DNA from: Patiria pectinifera
Taxonomy: Eukaryota; Echinodermata; Asteroidea; Valvatida; Asterinidae
Assembly: GCA_029964075.1 (NCBI GenBank)
Contig: CM057138.1
Span: 7,248,932 to 7,312,931 of the forward strand
DNA length: 64,000 nucleotides
Direction: 5' to 3'
The notes below the pieces were generated by a model, which searched no databases, was not told where the DNA came from, and worked only from the letters and a program-made list of their open reading frames with translations. The translations under genes and the position numbers were made by a program. This document shows positions 34,078 to 46,000 of the stretch, in pieces (position 1 is the stretch's first letter; every line of letters starts with the position of its first letter).

Positions 34078-37000
34078 GTGAGTATAGTAGTGTCGTAGAT
34101 CGAGGTATCTCTGATCAAGATTTTTTACCGGTACCACGAAACATGTAGGGCTGAGTCAATTCGAATAATTGAATATTCGAATATTCGACCTTCCAATATC
34201 GAATATTCGAATATTCGGTTATTTGGCCATTCCAAATTCCCTCAAAAGCAAAAATATGCCATACATGTACATGTAGTCAACGTACGTGCGCACGTCAGCA
34301 TGCCAAGCATGATTTCTTCACAGGTAAGTCAGGTATTTGACAACAATCAGTTCTTCAATCGTCAGTAATTTAAAGATTAACAATCACCAGAGAAGCTAGA
34401 GTGAGCGATTCCTTGTTTGCATGGGGGACGTATTAAGCCGTGAACCCCTATTGTGACTCTCCGACTCTTAACTCGCAAACAGGAACCGAGCATATCTATT
34501 ATATTACTGGAAGCTTCTTGAAGTCTACAAAACGGTGTACTTCCTAGTCACAGTATTGAGGATAAAAAAATCATTTTATAGTAATAACTCGCATTTTTGT
34601 CACCAAGAGTTGAGGAAATGATTTTATATCATTTTAAATAAACTTATTCTCAACAACCAAAAACTCCAAGAAAAAAACCTATGATATTTAATGTCTTTAT
34701 TCAATGAAATATGGGTCTTTGAATTGTAAATGCATATTTAAGTTTATGCAAATAATGGGCGTGGGCACGGCATACACATGCCCCAGCTTGACAGGTGCAA
34801 AGCAGTATTTCCTTGTTTGCCCACAGGGGATGTATTATAAGCTGTGTACCCAAAACACGAAGAGTGACATCAGCAACCCACCTAAAGAAAAAGAAATCGC
34901 CAGCCGAGCTCCGGCGGGCGCATTGTTGGCGGGCTAATTAGGGCACAGGTGCGCTGACCTGGTTCTTTTGTCTGGCTAAGTGCGTGCGCTGGAGATAACT
35001 TTCTAACAAATAGGCTACTAAAAGGTTTGGATATTCCAACTTGCAAAATTTTGATACATTTTGTCTAGCTGTGGTTTTCTATGCTGGGAATCGGGGGTAC
35101 GGTGCGGTGAGTTGACCGCAAAGTCTGTGGTGAAATAAATGAGAGCTCTTTTGAGTTTGAAATCCTCTCTGTTGTCTGCCCTTTTTCTTGCGTTTTGCTC
35201 GACTTGGAGGACATAAGCCAGAGGTTCCCGGTATTATTACTGAAAGTATAATTGCTGAACTAGTTTTTGAAGTGTTTATGTATGTTTTATTTGTGTAAAT
35301 ATTGGGTACAATTAGCAGACTAACCCAGCGAACAAAGCTGACGGACAGCGAACGAAAGTGTGTTCGATAAAAGGGTGCTCTGATCAGTTGAGAGAACTAG
35401 ATTATTTTGTACATGTACATGTATATAATTACGGAGGCATTGAGGCGATCATCTAACAGCCATAATAAATTTACCCCTAAAAGTAAACAAGAAATTCTTT
35501 TAGAAAAATCCCAGAGTCCGTAACGTAAATGAACCAAGGTTTTCAAAACGTTTTAATTTAATGTTGGGGTTCATGACAAGTTTTCTACAACACCGCCACG
35601 TGCTGTGGGCACATACTGCGTGCAAGGCGATTCCCTATAACCAAGTGCATTCGACACGATTGAACAGGCGATGGAAAACTTTGGGGGGAATTGGCTTCGC
35701 TGTATCAGTGTAATGTACCGCTTCTTGTGCCACCCTGTGCGAGCAGTACGTCCTCCAAATAAGTACATGAAAACAGAAAATACAAAGGCCCACACAGAAA
35801 AAAGAAATCAAGTTCTTTGCATGAGATTGCAGAGGTCTTCTACATCGATGTTGGCATGCCATTTTCGCGATGTCAATAGCCGATCCAGTATGCCCCTCCC
35901 ACTGCGCAGGTGGGCAAATTAACACGTGCTCCTCTCCAATGCCACGCTGCATTTTCCTATGCTGCACACATGTACATGTAACACCAACCAGGAAACTCAC
36001 CAACCGGGAAACTTACCAGGATCGCATCGGGGAAAACAGCGGCGGTTTTCTTTTGAAAATAGGGATTGTAAGTAGGACAACAACAAACAAAAATACGGAC
36101 AACGGAAACGTTACTACTCATGCTAGAAGTTTGATATGAAAAGGTGTCGGGAAGTGTTTTGTGAAGACATGAAAGACAAAATGTCTTGTTTATCTTGTCT
36201 GATGCATCAGCGATTGGTGTTGCAGTCCGGCGTTAAAAAAATGGGTTGGCTTTACTGCAAGCACTCCCAAAGCAGAAGTAATATATGTATGGCATTATTG
36301 CTTGGCATATATACAAGCTACTTTTATGGGGTTTTTTGGCAGCAACTTGAAACTTAACTTTGAGAATACACTTTTGTTGTTCATTTCATTGCATATCACC
36401 ACCGAATATTCTTATTCGAAAATAAATATTCGAATATTCGATTTACGATCGAATATTCGAATATTCAAATATTTGTCACAGCCCTAGAAACATGGAGTTT
36501 CCATATATTCCCCTAATGTGCCGCACTCCACCCCACCCCAGGCTCTTAATCCCAATTATCCTGGAGTGGTGCATGTTGTCAGTGAAAGATCTACATTAGG
36601 GGGGTGGCCTAGGTAGTCTACACCCACCCATGGGCTGCAAAGAAAGGAAAATCATGCAGAAAAAGTAGCACTGACATGCCTGCTACATCCCCCTCCCCCT
36701 ACCCCCGGACAGCTAACACCCCCTGACAGCTAGCACTCCCTGACAGCTAGCACTCCCTGACAGCTAGCACTCCCTGACAGCTAACACTCCCTGACAGCTA
36801 GCACTCCCTGACAGCTAGCACTCCCTGACAGCTAGCACTCCCTGACAGCTAGCACTCCCTGACAGCTAGCACCCCCTGACAGCTAGCACTCCCTGACAGC
36901 TAACACTCCCTGACAGCTAGCACTCCCTGACAGCTAACACCCCTGACAGCTAGCACTCCCTGACAGCTAGCACTCCCTGACAGCTAGCACTCCCTGACAG

Positions 37001-40000
37001 CTAGCACTCCCTGACAGCTAGCACTCCCTGACAGCTAACACTCCCTGACAGCTAGCACTCCCTGACAGCTAACACCCCCTGACAGCTAGCACTCCCTGAC
37101 AGCTAACACCCCTGACAGCTAGCACTCCCTGACAGCTAGCACTCCCTGACAGCTAGCACTCCCTGACAGCTAGCACTCCCTGACAGCTAGCACTCCCTGA
37201 CAGCTAGCACTCCCTGACAGCTAGCACTCCCTGACAGCTAGCACTCCCTGACAGCTAACACCCCCTGACAGCTAGCACTCCCTGACAGCTAACACTCCCT
37301 GACAGCTATCACTCCCTGACAGCTAACACCCCCTGACAGCTAGCACTCCCTGACAGCTAACACCCCCTGACAGCTAGCACTCCCTGACAGCTAGCACTCC
37401 CTGACAGCTAGCACTCCCTGACAGCTAGCACTCCCTGACAGCTAGCACTCCCTGACAGCTAGCACTCCCTGACAGCTAGCACTCCCTGACAGCTAGCACT
37501 CCCTGACAGCTAGCACTCCCTGACAGCTAGCACCCCCTGACAGCTAGCACTCCCTGACAGCTAGCACTCCCTGACAGCTAACACCCCCTGACAGCTAGCA
37601 CTCCCAGACAGCTAACACTCCCTGACAGCTAGCACTCCCTGACAGCTAACACCCCCTGACAGCTAGCACTCCCTGACAGCTAACACCCCTGACAGCTAGC
37701 ACTCCCTGACAGCTAGCACTCCCTGACAGCTAGCACTCCCTGACAGCTAGCACTCCCTGACAGCTAGCACTCCCTGACAGCTAGCACTCCCTGACAGCTA
37801 GCACTCCCTGACAGCTAGCACTCCCTGACAGCTAGCACTCCCCGACAGCTAGCACTCCCCGACAGCTAGCACTCCCCGACAGCTAGCACTCCCCGACAGC
37901 TAGCACTCCCCGACAGCTAGCACTCCCCGACAGCTAACACTCCCTGACAGCTAGCACTCCCTGACAGCTAACACCCCCTGACAGCTAGCACTCCCTGACA
38001 GCTAGCACTCCCTGACAGCTAGCACTCCCTGACAGCTAGCACTCCCTGACAGCTAACACTCCCTGACAGCTAGCACTCCCTGACAGCTAGCACTCCCTGA
38101 CAGCTAGCGCTCCCTGACAGCTAACACCCCCTGACAGCTAGCACTCCCTGACAGCTAACACTCCCTTGATCTTCCTGCATGTTTTTGTTAAATAGCGAAA
38201 GTCTGTGTCGTTCCATTGTAGGTATCCTAATAAAAGTCGCCCTGGAAATTACATGTATGTGAATAATTTATAAAATTCAAAAATTCTCATTATGTTTAAT
38301 ATGAAATAAAGGTGTCCGGAAATTGGAAACAAATGAAGATGGAAGATTGCCAACAAAAACAAAAGCATTCATGAATTGGAATAAAAGTCTTAATGGTCAA
38401 CGGCTGTTTGAAACCTTGCAGGGTCATGGCCGTGATGACTTGCAGGTCAAGGTCACGCAAAATCTATCCAATCAGAGCGTGAATTCATCAGCGTATCCCA
38501 GCATCCTGTTAGCATGGCGAGGGGTACGAGCGAATTGGGCTGAATCTGAATCTGGTTGTTCACGGTGGCCGAAATTGCACATTAACATTATGACGACATT
38601 TTTCCCTCATTATTTTGCCCATATTTGGTCAAAGATAGTATTTTGCGACAACTTCTATGTTTTAAGTTCAAATGCTTTCAAACTTGACACAACAGATAAA
38701 TAGGAAGTCGGCATAAATAATTTACGTCATAATTTAATGCAGGACACGGTGCTTAAAGGTTGTTTTTGTAGAATCGATCCTTTCAAACATGAGCATGATG
38801 AGATTTTGACGTGGCGTTATAAGGATTTGTATTAAATTTATGTACCTCTGTCATCCCTTTACAACACAAATCAATCACAAGTAAATCACAATTCATTCAG
38901 TTTCAAGTAAATAAGTGACATACTGTTTTATTTCTTCATTTCTTTACCCAGAATACATGTATGGGGCGTAACACACTGGGCTTTCTTAATCAAAATCGCA
39001 AAGGCATTGCGCAGTCTTCAAAGTATATGTTACTTGAAGTGTAGGAGATAACTTGTGAGCAGATATGGGGCGCGTAGACTTAGAAATACGTCCAACTTTA
39101 TGCTTGTCAGATTTTCGGGAGGTGCATAATTATGATTTTAAAATTAAGTTAGGAAATCTAATCAACAAAAATTTATTTATTATTATTATTATTATGTAGT
39201 AGTAGAAGTAGTAGCTTCTGATGCAGAAGACCACGCCACGTCACTTCTTTCATGGGTTCTTAGATGGCTCAAAGTCCGATGCGTGACAGACATCCTCTCC
39301 CGCACACAGGGCACCGGTGAGCGGGCCCAGGAGGTGCGACGGTCATAGCGTGCCGGCGGGCACGCAGCTCTTCCGCTGCTCGGACCAGCTTGGCGTCCAG
39401 ACGGGTAGCGCCGTCATTGCATCCGTGTCGCCACTCGGCTCCGTCTTAGGCCAATGTCTCAAGTCGATTGGTTGGAATTCCACTCTTCTTCAGCGTTGCC
39501 TTCACATGGTCTTTGTAGCGTTTGAACTGACCACCGACAGAACGCTGCCCCTGGGTGAGTTCACCATACAGCATGCGACGCGGGAGCCGGTTCACTGGCA
39601 TTCTGATAACATGGCCGACCCAGCGGAGTTGACGTCCAGCTATGGTTGCTTTTAGGGAGAAGCTCCTGGCTCGCCGCCGAATTTCCGCGTGCGGCACCTT
39701 GTTCCACCAGCGAAGCCCAAGAATGCGTTGAAGGCAGGAGATGTGAAACCGCTCCAGCATCTTAGCATGGCGTCGGTAGTGGACCCAGGCTTCGCAACCA
39801 TAGAGTAGCGTCGAGATGCACACAGCGTTGTAGACCGCCACTTTGGTTTTTGTGGAGAGGTTCCTATTGAGGAACACCCGTCAAGAAAGCCATCCAAGAG
39901 CAGCAGAGGCAAGACGAACATGTTACTGAATATTGTCAGTCAGGTCATGGCTGTTGTGCAGCACAGAGACCAGGTAGGTGAACTGGTCGACATTCGTGAG

Positions 40001-43000
40001 TTCAGTGTTGCCAATGTGAAAATTGTGCAGGCTGGCGTTTGGTGTTGAGAGCTGCTGCAGAACTTCGGTCTTTTTGGTGTTGATGAGAAGACCATCACGG
40101 CCATATGCATCTACCATTCCATCCAGTAGCCTCTGTAGTCCAGCCGGAGAATGACTAACAAGGGCTGTGTCATCGGCGTACTGGAGTACGCAAACGTGCA
40201 CACTTGAAGTCTTTGTTGGGGCTTGAAGACGGCGGAGGTTGAAGAGGCTTCCGTCCAGATGATAGCTCATGGAAATTCCATCATCCAGTTCAGTGGAGCC
40301 ACGCGAGTACAGGGTGACTGCGGCCATGAAGAGAGTAGTATGATAGTGGAGGGTACTAGACTTTGCCATAGGTGTGGGTATTGGTACAAGACCAATATTT
40401 TAAAATATAGACCTTTTTTTGACCTGCAATGGAGGAGGACACCAGGCCAAAACCCCACTCTCCCACCAGACAAAACCCCCAGGAGAGGGGTACGGCGCCA
40501 ATCCCCAAATATCTCTCGTATTGAAGATCTCTCTCACTGGCCGATGTGTCTAATTGCTTATAAATCCAAAAGTCTGACCTCTTAAAAAAATGTTAAAAAT
40601 ATATATTGATACATATAAATGATGAATACGATCAAGCCAATCGTTAAAGGGTTTTCTAGATGGAATAAAGCCACGCTGCGTGATTACGTCCAGCGATATA
40701 AAATACCGTACAATCGAAATGCTTATCTTTCTCAAAAAGTCTACATTGACGGGATAAAAAAGTACGAAGCTCAATTTAAAAACTTGAGGAAAAAGACACT
40801 ACATGAGCTCAAACAGATTGTAGACGATTACGATGTAGAATTTACACCGACGGGTTATAATGGTCGATTTTTAAAAAAAAAGATTTACTCTCGGCGATTC
40901 AAAATTCTAGGCAACCCGAAGATTTTCAAGAGGCCAAGTTTAGAGCAATGAGGAGATACAGAAACAACTTTAGAAACTGGGAACTGATTCCTAGATTCAG
41001 ACTTTGAAAAAGAAGTTAAAAAACGGGTAGACGAACAGCTGACAAAAGAAAAAAAATCTCTTATCGAAAAACTTACATGTTCGAATTCTCGGTAAATAAA
41101 CATTATGAAAGCGATCCACCGAGTTATACCTCTATTTCATCTATTAGGGTGTCACCCTCGGCCCCGCCTTTATTGTAGTGTTCATGGTATCTTTTTAAGG
41201 CTTTATTAAATTGATTTTGAGTCACTTTAAATAAATCTCTAACTCATTCTTTGTCTAATCGAACGACATGATGAAAACACGCGGCTATTAATGATCGTTT
41301 GACACATCCGTTTCCCCTCAATGTTTTGTAATTAACAAGCTCGTTATATTTATTGATCGTTTCTTGGATGTCTTCTGAGTCTTGCTCTGGAGACACGGAT
41401 AAAATCAGTTTCTCAAGGTTTTTCTTTTGATTCCTCTTTAAAATGGACCAATTGATACATTGTCCTTGAGCATTTTCTGCCGAAAAATCAAAGTAACGTG
41501 AGATTATTTCACCGCAGGTTTTACAAATTAGGAATCCATTCTCGATGATAATCTGGTGATTGCATTGATCTGTTTTATCAGATAGCTCGAGGTGTTCACT
41601 CTGAAAAAGATTCATTTATTATAAATGATTGATATTTTTAAATAAAGTTGTTGTTTTTTATACTAAATGTACGATTGGCGCTCCATACCTTTTTGCTCAT
41701 TTTATACTATCCATACCATCGGCGCTCCAGCATACCTATTTGCGTGTGACCTCGGTTGTAATAGTGTATATTTTACCTTCACCTGTCATAGCGTAAAAAT
41801 AAATATGACATTTACTTTCGTATAAAGGGTTACCTTTGCCAGACTTTTTACACAAAAGATGGCCTTGTGCAGTTCTGCAAAACAGGTTGACTCATTGTAC
41901 TTAGTCTTTTGTTCCGGCCTATGTGTCAGCATTCTAATGATAGCACGTATATACAACTACACACGTCCTTGACTATTGTAAACAGGTTGATGCAGCCAAA
42001 CTTCAATGGCTTATGCACGTCAGTACTAAAACTAGCTCGTGAAACCTGATGACACATAGTGAAATTTTCCAGAATATTTCTCAAGTCGTATATATTAGTT
42101 CATTTTCAACATAATGTTTGACAGATACAGACGTCAACGCTCAACCGGCAGTCACAACCCAAGGGTAAATGCTTTTTAACATTTATAAGTCTGGCGATCG
42201 TGTAGTGTAGGTTTTCAAGTTGATTTTGTTCCCTATATACCGAGCCCTACACTACACGATCGCTATAACTCTAGCCACCCATTAGTTTATGTGATGTTTG
42301 TGACAAAACGTTGAGTGTAAATGCTTATTTTACTTCTAATTTTTCAGGTGATGAACTACCCATCGCAACTTGTGAAAAAGAGGCTAGGCGGCTTTTTAAC
42401 TTTGCGTCGGGTTTATCGCACGAGCCAGATTTTTCAAAGTACCGCTATTACCATTTTTTAAAAGTGTAAAAACCTCGAGATATTTTTAAAAATAACTCAA
42501 AAGTGTACCATTTCGATGTATCTATGATGATATAGAAATTGGCCAAAACGCTTACTCACTAAATACAATTATGATGTCATAGGAGAAGTGGACTTCTCGT
42601 CTAAAATAATTATGATGTCATAAGGATACCGAGAGTAATTATGATGTCATAAGGGTACTGAGAGTTCTCCTTTTCTAAAATAATTATGATGTCATAAGGG
42701 TACCGAGAGTAATTATGATGTCATAAGGGTACCGAGAGTTCTCCTTTTCTAAATCTCTGTTTATATATTATATTTTGTCAAAGTAACATGTTTTTGTAAA
42801 CCTAAGAAATTGTTTGTTTATTTATTCATAAGTGACTGTATACTCGCTCACCAGTCGCTGTGAGTCTGTGTAGAGATCACCAAGACGGCGACTGATATCA
42901 GAGAATAAGAGTCTGGTCTGGGAGAGTGGGGTTTTGGCCTGGTGTCCTCCACCATTGCGGGTCAAAAAAAATGTCTATATTTTAAAATATTGGTCTTGTA

Positions 43001-46000
43001 CCACTACCCACACCTATGGCAAAGTCTGGTACCCTCCACTATCATACTACTAAGAGGTTGAAGATTACAGGCACCAGTACACAACCTTGCTTGACTCTGA
43101 CTTGGACAGGAAAGAAATCTGATTTTGTGTCTCCGTACACAACACACCATGCCATCGTGAAAGTCCTTTATGATGGCTAAGAAGACTGGCGAACATCCCA
43201 ACTTCTTAAGGATCTCTCGGTTGATAATGTCAAAAGCCTTGGTGAGGTCAATGAAGGCGGCATAGAAGTCTCGATGCTGCTCACAACACTTCTCCTAGAT
43301 GAGCCGAGCCATGTAGACCATGTCGACTGTGCCACGGTTGTGACGGAAGCCGCACTGTGACTCGGGCAGGACGACGTCTGCGACATACAGAAGAAGGCGA
43401 GCAAGCATCAGATGGATCAAGACTTTGCCGGCTACTGATAGCAGGAAGATGCCACGGCTGTTTCCGCAATCAGCTCGATCGCCCTTGCGTTTATAGATGG
43501 GGATGACGTTGGCGTCTTTCCACTGTTAAGGAACGCACTTAGCAGCCCAGACTGAGTGGATGAAAAAAAAACACCCTCTGTTCCAAGTGGAAGTCGTTTA
43601 CTAATTCAACAATCTTAGATTGTAAACTGCACATTGGATGTGTAATATCAATCTGGTGCGGTATGTTAAAGTCTCCCCCAAGCAAAACAGAAGGTGATAT
43701 CTAATTTAATCAGTGTTGTAGTCGAGTACCAAAACTCGAGTACCAAGTTTTCCGAGTACACACAGTGCCGAGTACGGGCCGAGTCTGAGTACAAAGATAT
43801 CGAGTACATCCTGAGTGCATTTTTAAACTAAAGCATTTTGGAAATTAGCACCGTTACTTACATGTGACACATAAAGTAATTATACGTTTACCCAGTATTC
43901 CAAGAAATTAACACATACACATATTAAAAAGTGTTGTTTTTGCTTAGATTTCTTGATTTATTGACGATCTTCCTCATTCTGAAGGCTAGGACAGACAAGA
44001 GTCGGCTTTGCAATGCAATAACCTACATTTTAAAGTAAAACTTTAGCAGTGAAAAACTTGAACATTTTCATACGAAACCCTTACAAATTTGAGAAAAGTC
44101 CCGACATGTCGCCTCCCATGGCATGGGATTAGGCTTGCTTGCAATGTTGCATGTTAATTACAACGACGGGTGTTTGCGTCAAAGGTGCTTCGAAGTTGGA
44201 AGTTGTTCCAGACTTCTCCAAACTCCGCAGCCCACATGACTTGCATACTGCGCTGTGCTGCTTCTGTCCATTAGCGAAATATTCCTTGTGATCTCTAAAG
44301 ATATAATTTCTGACAAAGAAGACATGTCTACATCTGGAGCGCCAGAGAATGTGACGCGTTTCCAACAAAGAGTGATGTGCAGTGATGTAGTGCCTTGATG
44401 CTGGACCTTGGCCTTAAGCCTGGACTTTAGGGCCTTGGCCTCGAGGCTTGAGGGCAAAAGCCTTGGCCTTGAGGGATCAGTGCCTTGCAATTTTGAGTCA
44501 AGGCTCTTCAAGGCCCATAGATTTTTGCATTTTCCAGATAAATCTGTTTGAAATTTTGCTGTTACCATTTTAATCGTGTTACCATGGAGACGGGAAACAC
44601 CCTATAAATGTGTGTGTTGGGCACACTTCCACTTTTATAGCATCATATTTTGTTACCGTTGTAGTAGATTTGCTGCAACAATATTATGTACACTTGTGGG
44701 GCTAATGAGATGATCACTTAAATTGTATACAATTATGGAATACCGGTAGATCTGATTGGTTGTATATGTCTCCCTGATAAGTGGTAAAGATTTGCATGTA
44801 TCTGTTTTAGATAATGCTAATATTTCTGACCATGTTGGCCCAGCAAATCAAAATTTCCCTAATCAGTTTCTTGGATCCCCCTTTTGTTACACTCGGGAGA
44901 ATTGTGCGTCAATATATCGTTGTTTTGTTTTAGTTATACCATATTTATGAAGACCTGAACTTATACTTTAATAGATACATTGCAGTCATAAAACAGTATA
45001 TGCGAGCATGTTGATTGCAATTAAAGACAAGTTGTTTTTCTTAATGAGCGATCCGTGATGATGTCATGTGACTATAATTAGTTCTATATTAGTGGTCATT
45101 TTTATAAAACAGGGCCTTGGCCTTGGCCTTAGCCTCGAGGGTCAAAACCTTGGCCTTGGCCTCGAGGCTTGAGGGTCAAAGCCTTGGCCTTGTCCTTGGC
45201 CTTGAGGGTCAAAGCCTTTGCTCCAACACTGGCACTGATGTGCACAATTCCCTCTTCCCCACGGATACGCTCTTTCAGCACCTTGTTAGTTAGAAAATGC
45301 CTCGTGTGATGAACGCACATGCAGCCCATGGAAAGAAGGTTGCGATTTATTTCGCTGGTATTCCTGTAGTATTCAGTAGCAATAGGACAGTAAAAAATGT
45401 GCACCAGCGATACTGCGAGCGCTGCCAATACTTTCACGAATACTCGATTTAGGGTCGATAAAGAATACAGCGCAATACTTTCATCATTTTCATATACACT
45501 CTGTGAAATTTTTGGTCAAAGTTTAGTATCGAAAAAAATCTGAATTTCCTTTTGCCTGACTGGGATCGTGTTCACCGAGTACAATTTGTCGAGTTAAGGG
45601 ACGAGTCTGAGTACAAAATGCCGAGTACTTGTTTTTTCAAAAAAAAATGTTAAGTTTGACAGGAAGATTTCTGAAAGTATATGGAGTCATTCAACCAAGA
45701 TTCTGTGCGTATCAAAACATCAGATTCTTCAGAGTTGATAATTGAAGCCAGAAGTAAATCTGACCATGGAGCTATAGCTCCATGATCTGACCGGAGGACC
45801 TATCAAGTTTTTGCTATATTTTGTAGAAGTGAGTGTCCTTGGGCATGATATTTACCGCAAATGCTCCCCCTCACCCTGGGTCCGTGCACCTCACCCTAGG
45901 CCAATACTCCTCCTCACCCTGGGTCAATGCACCTCACCCTAGGCCAATACTCCTCCTCACCCTGGGTCAATGCACCTCACCCTAGGCCAATACTCCTCCT

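Larger units (their letters stand above)
40329..43056. mobile_element. Polinton-like or virus-derived TIR element, 2.7 kb
   Basis: Element 40334-43051 with inverted repeats of about 140 bp (40334-40474 and 42911-43051) starting AGTAGTATGATAGTGGAGGG. A perfect 5-bp target duplication AAGAG (40329-40333 and 43052-43056) brackets it. Dropping the element and one AAGAG restores the frame of the RTE reverse transcriptase it interrupts, so the borders are secure. Inside are a lysine-rich SAP-like ORF (+), a TFIIB-like ORF (-), a PPSY/PSAP peptide (+), two GGCGCTCCA words, an 18-bp hairpin and five AATTATGATGTCATA repeats. Long TIRs starting with AG recall Polintons, which usually make 6-bp duplications. 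No integrase, DNA polymerase or capsid is visible, so assignment is by inference. Confidence 0.75.
43712..45635. mobile_element. hAT-like element with CGAGTAC arrays and BED-finger remnant
   Basis: Left end CAGTGTTGTAG (43713-43723) equals that of the 18999-19663 element, followed by CGAGTACC/GAGTACA repeats. Similar repeats reappear at 45575-45630, but the right terminal repeat is missing or eroded, so no target duplication can be shown. On the minus strand at about 44170-44340 is EYFANGQKQHSAVCKSCG and KSGTTSNFEAPL, matching a BED zinc finger of hAT transposases except that the His expected in the SNFxxHL part is Pro. A separate hAT-like insertion (44392-45230) splits the ORF. It sits inside a LINE endonuclease. 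Confidence 0.7.
43565..45800 (-). pseudogene. LINE endonuclease domain, split by nested hAT-like insertions
   Basis: Minus strand. The part at about 45640-45790 reads ASIINSEESDVLIRTESWLN and DSIYF, the start of an apurinic-type endonuclease. The part at 43572-43700 reads VLLGGDFNIPH, its GDFN catalytic region. The 1.9 kb between is a hAT-like element. Probably a CR1/L2-type LINE. Confidence 0.7.

Noticed and set aside
36704..38165. CRISPR-like array of short regular repeats
   Set aside because: Units are contiguous with no spacers, in a eukaryotic intron; it is a satellite.
42114..42470. Spliced mini-gene inside the TIR element
   Set aside because: Donor and acceptor are plausible, but two frames are both open over the second part and nothing resembles a known protein; kept only as a note.
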